A DNA stretch of 64,000 nucleotides, taken from positions 132,068,288 to 132,132,287 of the forward strand of contig OY744521.1 in NCBI GenBank assembly GCA_963556195.1, read 5' to 3'. Each line of letters begins with the position of its first letter. The stretch's first letter is position 1. The notes under the pieces were generated by a model. It did not search any database and was not told the DNA's origin. It saw only the letters and a list, made by a program, of their open reading frames with translations. A program made the position numbers and the translations under genes. Shown in pieces: positions 44,989 through 56,270 of this stretch. This stretch comes from Sepiola atlantica (Eukaryota; Mollusca; Cephalopoda; Sepiida; Sepiolidae).

Positions 44989-46474
44989 TTAATATAGAGA
45001 GTCAAATTGCTCCATATAAGACCCCTTAGACAAAAATGCTGGTCTCAATTTCTGACTCAAAACTTTGGCTGTAATGTGTTGATGCCTTGCTTCAAAACCA
45101 TATACAGTTTGTGAAGCTTCTGTTATTAACTTAACTGCCCGTTCATCACCCTGAGAATGTGAGGGCAAATCTGGCAAGTCAAGCTTGGTTTCATTCATCA
45201 ACGATTCTCGAAGTTCAGATTCAGTAAAATCTTCCGTCATTGGTGGTTCAAAAATGCCGCATAATTTTAAATCTATTAATTGTGTCCAATGTGTGGCATT
45301 AAAATTAATAGGTAGTATTCTTTTTAATCTTTTTCTGGTTGACTCCTCACTCCTGAAAGAACAAATTAATTAATTGAATTATTAAAAAATTCCAATCTGT
45401 ACTGCTTTAATAATTATGGTGAAATTAGATAAAATCTTTAAAAATCATTCTATAAATTGGAATAAATAATTGAGTCAGAGATATATGAATAAATATTACT
45501 TACCTAATGGCCAAAATTCTTTTTAAAGTTTCTTCTCTTACTTCAATCTCCTCAGATTTAACCATGGAATATAGAAAGTTTTCAGGCAGTAAACAAAATG
45601 TATTACCTTGTATATTTCTAAATGTGATATCTTGGATTTCCTGAGGCTGCTCCTTAATCCTCTGGGTCATATTAAAAATGTGCACTTACTGATTGTGGAA
45701 TTTACTATTTCTTTTAATTTCAAACCAAAAAGTGGCATACACATTTACAATAAAATTTACTACATAGTGTAGTTTTGTTGTGTGCCTTTGTGGGTATGCA
45801 CCACGAGTCCATAAACACATAAGCCTGATGGCCAAAGTTAACCATCTTGCTTGGTTTAAAGGACCAATTTTCCAGGAGGCATATCTAGAGTCAACCTTAC
45901 CTCTAGAAATACCTACTGTGTATTCATAAAGGAGTCTTTGGTCAGAACTAAGATCATGTATTTCATCAATTTTGGAAAATGATATTTGGGGTAAATCATA
46001 TCAATCATTTGAGCATAATTTCCCCAGAGGGCTACTGAATGTTGTAGGGCCCTTTGCGCAACCATCTATGTTTTTAAAAAGGGCTCTGAAAGGTAGTTCA
46101 TTATGATGCAAAGAGCAACCAATTGTGTGAAGAGTTTTAAAAAGTTTTTTTTCTAAAATTGCAACCATTCTACCATCGCAACTTGTGTTGGTATTAGTGT
46201 TGTCAACAAGTATAGCCTTGATACTGTTCTCACTGTGGAATTCATGCAAAACATCCACCACTTGATCTGCATGAACAGTACCTGTTGCACCACTATTCGG
46301 AAGAACTCTATGTGTCACATATTTACTTTCACATGGTGTTTCTTTTGTAAAAGTTAAATGGTGTTCTGGTCCCTTAGTTTTTTTTCATAATTCTCTGTCT
46401 ATTTTCATCCACAATTTCTTTATACATCAATGTGTCCTTATCCATTCTCCCATCAACTCCAATACATATATTTT
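44989..46474 (-). pseudogene. Transposase-like gene, 2 exons, interrupted
   Basis: Reading right to left. Near 46470-46420 comes C-I-G-V-D-G-R-M-D-K-D. A shift at the poly-T near 46385 leads to L-T-F-T-K-E. The next segment is S-G-A-T-G-T-V-H-A-D-Q and I-L-V-D-N-T-N-T-N-T. Then follow H-T-I-G-C-S-L-H-H-N-E-L-P-F-R and G-P-T-T-F-S-S-P-L-G-K (46318-46001). After another small shift it continues D-L-S-S-D-Q-R-L-L-Y-E-Y and W-L-T-L-A-I-R-L-M to one in-frame stop near 45687. It then runs to the intron, and exon 2 (45352-44989) ends A-R-H-Q-H-I-T-A-K-V-L-S. These motifs (DN.NTNTG, H.IGC.LH.NELP.R, GPL.GK) recur in a widespread uncharacterised invertebrate protein family that I believe is transposase-derived. 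The N-terminus is lost at the SINE array. Only about three lesions suggest a fairly young copy. Confidence 0.72.
45353..45503 (-). other. Putative 151 bp spliceosomal intron in transposase
   Basis: On the minus strand the exon end ATTAG meets GTAAGT (45503-45498), and TTTGTTCTTTCAG (45365-45353) precedes the next exon. Joining the exons keeps the frame with a phase-2 split Arg codon. It brings R-I-L-A-I together with S-E-E-S-T-R-K-R and then I-N-F-N-A-T-H-W-T, a continuous protein-like run. The intron is AT-rich with a pyrimidine tract. Confidence 0.7.
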
Positions 46475-46475
46475 A

Positions 46476-47222
46476 GGTGGGGTAAAAACTCCTGGCTGGA
46501 ATAGTTTTATTTATCTACCTCCAACAAGGTAAGATGTGACACAAGGTCAGGAAAGTGGGATTAGATAACCCTGCGCTATAGAGGTGAGCACTCTGGCCAT
46601 TAAAAAATTGACTGGGCAGCCCCGTCGGCATTCCCCTGTAGGGGCGCCTCAGACAGTTAGCAATAAACTTACTCCTCCCCAAAGAGGAAAGGCAAAGCCT
46701 GGGAGGATGCACCTCCTAGAATTGCACAGGACGGACAAGCCCCAATAGACGGGCGTAAATCCAGACCCAAAGGCCCGGACGATACCGGTTTATTTGGTGG
46801 GGTAAAAACCCCTGGCTGAACTAGATTTTATTTATCTACCCCCAACAAGGTAAGATTGACAAAAGGTCAGGAAAGTGGGATGAGAAAGCCAGTGCTCGAG
46901 AGGTGAGCACTCTGGCCATTTAAAAATTGCCTGGGCAGCTTCGTCGGCATTCCCCGGTAGGGCCGCCTCAGACAGTAAGCAATAAACTTACTCCTCCCCA
47001 AAGAGGGAAGGCAAAACCTGGGAGATGCACCTCCTAGAACTGCACAGGACGGACAAGCCCCAATAGACGGCGTGAATCCAGACCCAAAGGCCCGGACGAT
47101 ACCGGTTTATTTGGTGGCGTAAAACCCCCTGGCTGAACTAGTTTTTATTTATCTAACTCCCACAAGGTAAGGTGTGACAAAAGGTCGGGAAAGTGGGATT
47201 AGATAAGCCAGCGCTCGACAAT
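46476..47222 (-). repeat. Tandem array of ~318 bp SINE-like unit (2.3 copies)
   Basis: The string GGTGGGGTAAAAACNCCTGGCTG starts at 46476 and 46796, with a diverged version at 47113, giving periods of 320 and 317 bp. The third unit stops after AGCGCTCGACA at about 47222. The unit matches the U2-headed element at 6055-6380 on the minus strand over most of its length but lacks the U2 5' part. Units share CTCCTCCCCAAAGAGG...CCTGGGAG, a short hairpin-capable motif. The array splits the transposase gene of the 44534-47686 element. No clear target duplication is seen. Confidence 0.82.
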
Positions 47223-47224
47223 TC

Positions 47225-47668
47225 AATATATATGTGTGATAATTAAACAGACAATCAACACGGGAAGTCAAATTCGCCCGATGAATTTTCAACCGGTGAA
47301 TACCATAAAAAATATCCAATAAATAAAACGCCTATGTAAACAAATAATTATTTATATATAACATTAAATATCATAGTGTTTTATTCCTTTTTAATTTGAA
47401 TATGTACATTTAATTTCTTAAGAAAAATAATAATAAACTTTAAAATATTTATTATTAAGTAATGTATTACTTTTTTTTGTTAAAACCCGGGTTTAATTTA
47501 AGGCGACACATCTGCCGGTGAAATCTCGGCAGTGAGAAAAAATCTCGATTTATTTGATCTTAAAGTTGCAATGCTCAAATAAATACAAAATTTTGAAGAA
47601 AAATATTTCTTGTGGTAACTTTTGACATTATTTGGCAACTTTCTTCGAGTGCGATAATTTACAGTTTC
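47225..47668. other. 5' non-coding part of the DNA transposon
   Basis: Between the SINE array and the right terminal repeat. AT-rich; no transposase N-terminus could be recognised. It includes a poly-T near 47470 and a CCCGGG. Confidence 0.5.
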
Positions 47669-47820
47669 AAAATCGACCTCCCCTAATATATATATATATG
47701 TATGTATTGATATAAGTACTTCATGTATCCACATAAAATATTATAAGGAGATATAATTTTTTTATGTGTAAGTTTTCAGTATTTACTTCAACAGTGCTCG
47801 ATACGTAAATAGAGCTAGGT

Positions 47821-47969
47821 AGTAAGCAATGAAAATATATATGGCAATCAAGCTACACAGAAGCTCTCGTGTTTCATCCCCGGGGGGAATCGTCAGGCTT
47901 TTCCCCCCGGGGATGAAACACGGGAGCCTCTGTGTAGCTTGATTGCCATATATATTTTCATTGCTTACT
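47821..47969. repeat. Near-perfect 69 bp palindrome (long hairpin)
   Basis: The left arm 47821-47889 is the reverse complement of 47901-47969 except at two positions (47862 and 47867), with an 11-nt loop (47890-47900). One mismatch becomes a G-U wobble in RNA on either strand. The high identity implies recent formation or ongoing conversion. The loop plus left arm contain a hammerhead candidate on the minus strand, so the palindrome looks like two fused inverted ends of a PLE pseudo-LTR or related retroelement. Confidence 0.95.
47850..47900 (-). ncRNA. Hammerhead ribozyme candidate, complete core
   Basis: Minus strand in order: AAGC (stem I), CTGACGA (complement of 47890-47896, a perfect CUGANGA box), a 14-nt stem II (UCCCC/GGGGA with a U-U at its base), GAAA (47875-47872), and stem III ACAC/GTGT closing a 10-nt loop. 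A17 follows at 47854 as the cleavage nucleotide, then GCTT completes a 4 bp stem I. All invariant core nucleotides are present. Weak points are the U10.1-U11.1 mismatch, the very tight stem II loop, short stem I, and competition from the full 69 bp hairpin. Confidence 0.6.
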
Positions 47970-49480
47970 ATGTATGGATATATATAGAGAGGAGAGAAAG
48001 GCAGAGATAGAGAGGAATAAGAGAGGTATAATGTAGGTGTCTGAAAAGCCCAAATGATTAAATGTTTACATTGATATGACAAGAACATTACTTTAAATTA
48101 TAGGAATTATTCATGCTTCGTTCTTTGAAGAGTTGCACCTAGCTCATAATTCTCTTTACTTAACGTGCATCGTAATGGTTAATATATTAATAGAATGATA
48201 AATACTATCAAACATCGTTTAAATGCCGAGTTTTGTTTATGATATTTATTTTTATCATAGTAAAGCAAAAGAGAATTCAACCCATTCATGGTAAATATTT
48301 AAAACCGTGTTTTCTATGAGAAATGTTATATTAATAAATACAATATCTTTATATTTCTACAGATTTCTACAATATTACGTTGCACATGTTTTGTTACACA
48401 CATTTTTATTCATACGTTTCTAAGCTAAACTACTTAGAACTAAATGGGCGTCTTAGCTAGTACATATAACAACATAATACAGTTCTTCTAAACAGGAGGG
48501 TCTCCCGAGAACAGAAATATATAACACTAGTCTCCAAAGTAGGATGTCATGCTTGGAAGCATGTCTGATTAAAACAGAACATGTACTACACAATCTTCTT
48601 AAATGAGTATTAAAATAATGTGCATTAGTCTAGAACAATACAGACAATGGAAGTAAGCTTTTAAATATAGTAATAGTATTGCTCCACTTCAGATATAGCA
48701 TTAATAGTTAATCTTCAGTTTAAGAAAACCAGATACTAAATCTCCACTAATAATAGATTTCATGTTTAATTCTTGTTAAAATATACAATAACAACCCTCC
48801 CAAATGTACCACCTCACTACGTTTGTATGGCTTACAACCCTTTAATTCAGCGCATGCGTATTGGCAGCCTTCCGGTTGTGCTTTCTCTCTAAGAGGAAGA
48901 CCATCATTATTATTATATATCTACACGCACACGTCTTCTGATGTCACCATCTGAAAAAAGGATCCATTGATGGGTATGTTGATAAAGTAAATTCTTTCCA
49001 ACGCAATATTGTTTTGTCTTTTTATTGTTTTTGATTGTTTTTTTAGTATATTTGCCGTTCGGATCATAAAAGATGTTGATACAAAAAGATCCTCGCCATA
49101 TTTACTTTCCGCCAATAAAAAAAAAACAGAGGCTAAATTTCAATTATTTCTTTTACTTTGTCTTCGTTCTGATTATATGTTCTCATTTTCGTTTTCATTT
49201 TTTCATTTCTTATTCTTGTTTTCATTCAGAGGCACTGAATTGCTAGCGGCTTGAAAGGCGAATTGAACCCAATAGAACGAAACGATCTTTGGTTTCAATC
49301 AGAACTGGCGGCAATATTTTGTCCAGTAATTCTTTTGCTCGGTGCATCGCAATAATTTTGTTTTCCTCTTGAAGTCACGGAGTTCGATGACAACTTCTCA
49401 TTTCAGAGATCAAGTAAATGGTGTAATATTCGTCGACAGGGGGAATGAAAAAGAATGCTTGAACGAAATATATGTAAAAA
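47970..49480. other. No gene recognised
   Basis: Unique AT-rich DNA. An open frame at 49009-49254 (+) is F/S-rich and unsupported. Confidence 0.5.
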
Positions 49481-52060
49481 TAAAATTATTTTATTTTGGG
49501 TGGTGGAAATTACATGAGTGAGATAGAGAATACTCATGAAAAATAGATAAAGCATGAGAATAACAAAAATAAAATAATGAATTAGTGTGGAACAGGAGGA
49601 TAAATAAAATTGGAATTAAATATAAGAGAAAGAAACATTGAAGTAGAACTGATATGCGAATTGAAGGGAAAGAGAATGTAAAATAAGTGAGTAAAATGAC
49701 AAAATAAACCACATAAATATGAAAGTAAAAAAAATGAAATTGACAAGAGAAACGAAATAAATGGAAACACACACAGAATCCAAAATACCTGAAAAGATCA
49801 GAAAAATCGAAATAAAGAAATTATAAGTGAGGCAATAGAGAAGGATTTTAAAAGACGATGAAAAAAAAGAACAAGTTAACAGAGGAAAAGGAATATAAAA
49901 AAAGAACAATAAAAAGACGCAGAAAATCTTGTGAACATTTATTAAGAGAATAAATCAAAATACGAAATGTAGAATTCAATATAAAAATCGGACGAGTAAC
50001 GATGGATGGAAAGAATTTAGATGAAGAATAAAAAAAGCTGAGAGAAAGAAGGAAATATATAAACGAGCAAGTATGAAATAATCTAGGAATTTTCGAACAA
50101 AAAAACAAAGAAAATAAAGATAAAAGAAAAAAAAATGCCAAAACAATAAAATCAAGTAAAACTCGCCTGAAAATGTGTTCATTTAAAGTAATACTTCAAG
50201 AAAGAAAATGAAGAAAAATAAATAGCAAGGGAATTGATGAAAATTAATAGGTACCGCAGCCATACATACATACAAAAATAAAGTATTTACAAAAAAATGA
50301 AGAAGGAATAACGGAAGGAGAACATAAATATAGAAATACACGAATAGAGACATCTTAAAAAGAATAATTAGAAAATATAGAAAACATGAACGAAAGACTG
50401 AAAAAGGGGTAGAAATACAGAAACAAAACATTGAAAGAAAAGAAAAGAAATTATGAAATACAGAAAAAAACCTAAACAAGAAAAGCTAAAATAGAAAGAT
50501 AAAATGTTACAGTCAAAACAAGAAAAGAACATTTGACGAAGAAAACGTAAAAAGCAAAATATTGAACAAATTAAAAAAGAAAGAAAAGGGCAATTATATA
50601 ATAAACAAAAAAGAGGCTTCTGTAAATTATCCTCTCCGTTTAGACGGTAGCTTGTGTCATGGTTTCAACATGTGGATGGTATTAGAAACGATATGACTAT
50701 TGTCTTGCAGGCATTTTAAGATATAAGGAAAGAAATCAGAGAACACAAATATTATGAAATGAAGAAATAAAAATGAAAATGAATACAATAAGAATAAATA
50801 AAAGTAGAAATTATAAACTGACGAATAGAAGATAATTTTATGAAATAAGTATAATTTTAAAGAAATATTGAAAAAAGTATTAACAACCAGGGAAGTGATA
50901 AAAAAACAACGAAATAAAAATAGGAGGGAATATTAAAAGAACAAAAAGGAGTACATATACGTCTTTATCGTATAACAATTATGGTCATATCATTATAGTA
51001 ATATGATGTACATATGCTTTTGATGATTATAAGTATTATTTATGAGAATGATTTTATTTCGATTAGTTGGACTACTGTTCTGATCATGGATGCAATTCTA
51101 ATGAGGTTGCGTCTGATATCAACTCTTCTTATTTAGATTAGTAAAATTGAGTATATTTACACCGAACTCAGGACTCTTTACGTAAATTAAAACATTATTT
51201 AATCCACAGATTTCCTTGTTCGACATAGTAATCGAAATAATCCGAATTACTAATCATAACTTAAAAAAAATACGACATACTTATTGGATTATATTGTTTA
51301 AACGATTTTCATTCTTAATTCTGTGGGGATTATAACATTTTTCTTAGTGATTTTAACCTGTTGATATTCTCTTAAAACAAATAAATTTAAGGCGTCCATG
51401 GTAATCTTACTGGGATTTATATTAATTGAATAATTAATACTCCCTAACATCTGTGAAAGTGCCAACGTTTTTTTTTCCATCAAAAATTGAAAGAAATATT
51501 GAAAAGAAAAGTTGATTTGACACGACGATGCAGATGAAAACTGAAATAATAAAAAATGAAATATACGTGAATATAAATGAAGAATGTAACCTATAAAAAA
51601 GGAAGACATTAAGGAAAACAATAATACATAGAATAAATAATGAGAAAGAAAACAGAAAGGAGAAGGAGTAGAAATAAAGACAGAAAGAAGGAAACATGAC
51701 AACAAAATAAGGCAAGCTATAAATAAGAAAACGAAAATATATAATGTCAGAAATAAAGTAAATGACTGTAAAAAAGGTTAGTAAAGAGTTGTAAAATGGT
51801 TTGGAGAAAAAGGAAAATAAACATAAATAAAGAAAGAGAAACCATGTTAAAGAAAATGCTGCAGCAAAGAAGTCGAATAGAACTCAGAATTGAATGTAGA
51901 ATAAGAAACTTTATGATAATGAAAAGTATGCAACGTGTGAAATGTTGAAAGAAGCCAAAGGGATGAAAAAAATAACAAACAGAAAGAAGAAAAGAAAAAT
52001 TAAAAAAAAGGAAATAAAGATGTAGGAAGATAAATGTAGAAAAAAAAGTTTCTACTTATG
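49480..52060. repeat. ~2.6 kb purine-rich (A/G) low-complexity tract
   Basis: The + strand is dominated by A and G (AAATAAAGAAAGAAA-like words), broken only by short mixed islands at about 50620-50710 and 50990-51430. The many F/S/L-rich minus-strand frames (for example 49491-50479 and 51298-51715) are translations of this composition. No clear single repeat unit is visible. Confidence 0.75.
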
Positions 52061-53720
52061 AGTTACCATCAACATAGCTAACATGTTTAAGGGTTAGTAC
52101 GATGGATGAATTATACAAAATGATTAAGAATATGAGAAGAAGCTGTGAAATGTTGAGCTAAAATAACAACATCTGATAATGTTATGCACACTTTCATGAG
52201 ATATATTCGTAAACATTCGATTTGAAGACGAGTATGTTGTAGTATTAGAGGAGGAAATCTAGTAATAATGTGTTTAACACAGTGTAATTTTGAGTAAATA
52301 CATTTGTTTATGAAAATTTAGCTTAATAGTAAACCCACGGAGGAAGAAAAAGAGGAATTTGCAGATGTTGTTAAAAAGTTGAATGCGAGATAAGAGCAAA
52401 ATTGGGAAACTCCTATGTTAATAACGACATAAAACGTAAAGACTAGAACATCATTTTGTGTTAAAGTACACAACAAGAGAATCCACAACTTTATTGCGAA
52501 ATCAATGTTCAGCTCTGTGGATTCATTAAATAAAGACCATTCATTTCGCCAATGACAAAACAAAGATCTCAGCGAAGCAGGTTAAATGATTAATTCTTAG
52601 TTTTTGAGGATCAAAAAGTGACCAGCCATTTCCCTATTGCATCCACTGTCCCGGGTTAGAACAGAGAGAATTAACAATGTTTTCATCAGCAATGCTCTTC
52701 GAAATCATGTAATAGACGGATGTGTCGTCTCCATAAATGATAACAGATGCAGTCAAAATATGAGTTTGAAAGTTATTAAAGAATACTGAGAAGGATAGGT
52801 AGTAGAGGAAGGTTGACAGTGACACTATGTACTTTCAACTGTTGTCCATCAATAACTTCTTTCATAGACTTAGAAAAGAGAAATGAGTAGATGGCTGTTA
52901 ATATATCGTCTGACTATTAACTTTATTTCAATCCTAAATTATATATCAAATTTAAACGTGACAAGATAGCGCACATATTATATTCATTGTACGCTTAATG
53001 GAACAAGAAAAGAGCTTTTATAATCTTGAGCGTAACAGAACGCCGGAATTATATTTCAAACACTACCGTAAACAAGAAAAAATAATATTTCAGTAAGTAA
53101 CAGACGGGCCGACGAGCAGACCCTATTATAGATGTACTAAAATATGATGCATTCATTTGATTCTCGTAACTACGTAGGAAACTCGACTAAAATATGGTTG
53201 AAGAGTCCCTATTATATTGATATATTAGCCTATACATGTTAAGTAAAATGAAAAAAAAATATATTAAACAAAATAGAAAAGGTTGGCAAGATATAGAGAC
53301 CTTAACTAGAAACGAAGAAGCAGATGGCGGGCTTGACCTCTAATCAAACGAGCCTTGCCAAGTTCTATATTTCCTTACGTGATGACATTTAAAATGTTAT
53401 GCTTGTTCAATCACAGTAAGTATAAACATTTGGTGATTTTGTCAAGATAACAGTGGTGCTTGAGATGAAAGGGTTACTACATGTAATTGCCTTTGTAAGA
53501 AGGTTTATAATCAAATATAACACTATTGTTAAATTATATTCAAAAACATTTATTGGCAAATCTTATCATGCATGTGCTTTACTTTATAACCTATGAAGCT
53601 TAAATAGTTTAGTTGAAGGCACGCATCAATTTTATCAAGTATAAATCTATTTATATAAACATTGAAAACTAACTTCATGAAATTCCCCTCCTTTCTTTTA
53701 CTCATTCTGAATACCTCTCT
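52060..53720. other. No gene recognised
   Basis: AT-rich sequence. Frames at 52318-52563 and 52634-52825 (-) have no recognisable domain. Confidence 0.5.
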
Positions 53721-53721
53721 C

Positions 53722-53783
<62 letters not shown>
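53722..53783. repeat. (TA)n microsatellite
   Basis: About 60 bp TA. Confidence 0.97.
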
Positions 53784-53784
<1 letters not shown>

Positions 53785-54209
53785 CAAAAAACGACATCTT
53801 GCTAATTAGTTTGAATTTAGCTGTTTATTTTTTCACCAGTTGACATATTTACGATTTCAGATTTTGACCTACGTTATTTTTCCAATTTCTGAATTCCACG
53901 GACGCTAAACGAAATGTAGATAATCGATAACGGTAAGAGTAAAAAAAATATGCTACATCATGGAACATTATTATTATGGTAACTCAGTCATCGTAATCAT
54001 TTTTCTTTTGATAAAAAAACATTTGCTTTTCATGGAATCTGAGTGATGAAAATGTTTATGTGTATTACAGTACTTGAATATCTATTCCATTAACGTTGTA
54101 ACGGACTCGGTGTTCTCACACTAGCCGTACTCAATTAATTATCTTTGATAGCATCCGGTCATTTTCCTTCCCTTCAAGTCGAAGTATAGGCGATGTAACC
54201 TCTCATCGA

Positions 54210-55320
54210 AAATCAAACCGACTTACCATTCTCCCCAACAGTTTAATAGAAATAATTAGACTAATCACTGACGTAACATGTTTCCAATTCAACGACGAAT
54301 TCTACAGACAAAAATTAGACTCCTTATGGGTAAACCTCTAAGTGGTGTATTGGCCTGCTTTTTCTTAGAATTTTAAGAATCTGGACCCTTTAAATTTAGA
54401 CTTCTCTTTAATATCAAATACATTAAATATGTTGATGATATTGTTATTTTCCTTCTCGAAGGCATACAAATTAATAATCTCAAAGACAAACTAGACACAG
54501 TAAAACCCTCCATAAAATCTACACATGAAACTGAGTAAATAGCTCGATACCTGTATAGACACACACATAATAAAGTCCAAGAACACACAAGCATTCAAAG
54601 TAAACCGTAAAACATTCACAAACGACTATATACACTTCTACTCTCATCATAACAACACTATGAAAACAAGTATTATGATAGGCGTTTTTCTACGTGCTCT
54701 TAGAATCTGCAGTCCTAAATATATAGATGAAGAAATCAAAGACATCATTAATTCCTTAAAAACATTTCAATACTCACACATTTCATACTAAATGCTAACA
54801 AGACAATCCTTCAAATATTCTAAAAAAACAATACACACAAACAGCAAATACCAAACACCTCTCTCATAAAGATACCTCCTTTATTATCCACGTATTCCAA
54901 AAACAACCATCTCAAACACACTTAACAAACTAGGTATTCCCTAATACAAGCAACATAACAAACCATAAAACAAGCATTAAACACAGCAGGACATTTCCGA
55001 AAAAAAAACACATCTCACGCCGTCTTATATACCGTCCCAGTTTACAACTGCCATCAAATGTATGTGTGGGAAACGCAACGTGAAATAAAAAAAGATTGAG
55101 CGAACACAAAAGGGACATAACACACAATAACTATCTCAGTGCACTTTTACGCACGTATTAGAACACAATCATGCATTTAAGTTTGAACAGGCCAAACTCA
55201 TTCATAATAAAGCTCGGCGATGGCTACTTGAAACAGTACTCATCACAGTCTCTAACACCATCAGACAACGAAATGCTTTCTACAATCTATCTCCCTTTAT
55301 AAGCAAAATGATCCTGACCG
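54210..55320 (+). pseudogene. PLE RT + GIY-YIG remnant (copy 5)
   Basis: L-I-E-I-I-R-L-I-T-D-V-T-C-F near 54243-54285 precedes RT domain B, seen after a shift as M-G-K-P-L-S-G-V-L-A-C-F-F-L-E (54326-54370). Domain C reads K-Y-V-D-D-I-V-I-F (about 54423-54450), with both catalytic Asp residues kept. Thumb-like F-I-L-N-A-N-K lies near 54783. The GIY-YIG part has C-M-C-G-K-R-N (about 55058) in place of the cysteine pair. It ends with V-L-E-H-N-H-A-F-K-F-E-Q-A-K-L-I, then R-R-W-L-L-E-T and N-A-F-Y-N-L-S-P (55155-55300), the 'H...F......I....R..LE......N....S.P' end of this PLE subfamily. Multiple stops and shifts. Confidence 0.82.
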
Positions 55321-56230
55321 AACAAAAACTAAACTTAGCTTTTATCATTCTCACTTGCACTTATTCACAACTCCCTCATGCACACTTACGTGCTAACTAC
55401 TTTCTCACATATATATCCATTCACATACTCATGAATCGCCCACTACGAATCGAAACTATTTAACCACAAGTAACAACACCACAAATAAACTCAACTTGCA
55501 CATCGTTACAAATATCTAGATATCTAAACCCCTTTATCTTTCAATTTACTCTCAAACCATAAAAAAGCATGAACGAAACCACATTTTATTCATCACTCCC
55601 TGAAATAAAACTCATGTTACTTTCTTCTCATATCCACCCCACCCTCGTCCCCATTACACTTCTACACATCTTTCAAACACACTTATGCTCACACATTCCT
55701 GACATAGCTACCTGGTCATTATACCTCTCTCCCTCCGGCCTCAGAAAATATCAAACTCAACCGCAACAAAAATATCACCCCCTTTCACCTCTCCCACCCT
55801 TTTGACTAATTCCCTCACACTCTTACTCCCCTATTTTCAAATTATTATCATTTCTTCAAATATTTTTTCTAAAACTATGACACCACCTACATGCTAAACA
55901 GACAATGTTTCACCCTCCCTCCTCTTTCCACAGCCTCTTAAAATCCATGCCACACCTCACCACGATAGGAATCTCATCCCTCAGTGAATCTCTCCCACCT
56001 AAAGGCAAGATCAATTATATTCTCACCCCTCCTTATTTCACTGCTACCTTAATGGTACCCACTAAAAGCTTTGCATATTCATTTCATTCTTCGCCATTAC
56101 TGGCTTCTCACCGCCTGGACTCTCCTCTAGCTCTCACAGTAGCCACGGCTAATACTTTCCATTCATATCTCCATTATTTTAACTCAAAATTCCGATGTAC
56201 TTGCATGACATTTTTTCTTCAAATTATCAT

Positions 56231-56270
56231 CCTGAGGAGATCTTACAATAAAGACGAAACATTGATGAAT
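56231..56270 (+). ncRNA. Hammerhead-ribozyme-like motif (PLE copy 5)
   Basis: CTGAGGA (56232-56238) is an intact CUGANGA box. G(A)TCTT pairs with AAGAC with one bulged A, giving stem II with the canonical G10.1-C11.1 pair. GAAA is at 56256-56259. Stem III C-A-U/A-U-G with a UG loop follows, but the position that should be U16.1 is A, so A15.1 is unpaired. Structure is close to canonical with one key defect. Confidence 0.58.

Larger units (their letters stand above)
44534..47686 (-). mobile_element. DNA transposon with TIRs, coding on minus strand
   Basis: About 3.15 kb. The left end TTAGGGTAGGTCGATTTT (44534-44551) and the right end, complement TTAGGGGAGGTCGATTTT (47686-47669), differ at one position. 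The element sits in a (TA)n context (microsatellite to the left; TATATATA at 47685-47696 to the right), so the target duplication length cannot be read. It carries one transposase-like gene on the minus strand, split by an intron and by a tandem SINE insertion. I cannot assign the superfamily with certainty. A hAT-like or another RNase-H-fold family is plausible. Confidence 0.8.

Noticed and set aside
49491..51715. Series of F/S/L-rich minus-strand ORFs resembling membrane proteins
   Set aside because: They follow directly from the purine-rich composition of the other strand and show no conserved motif or order.
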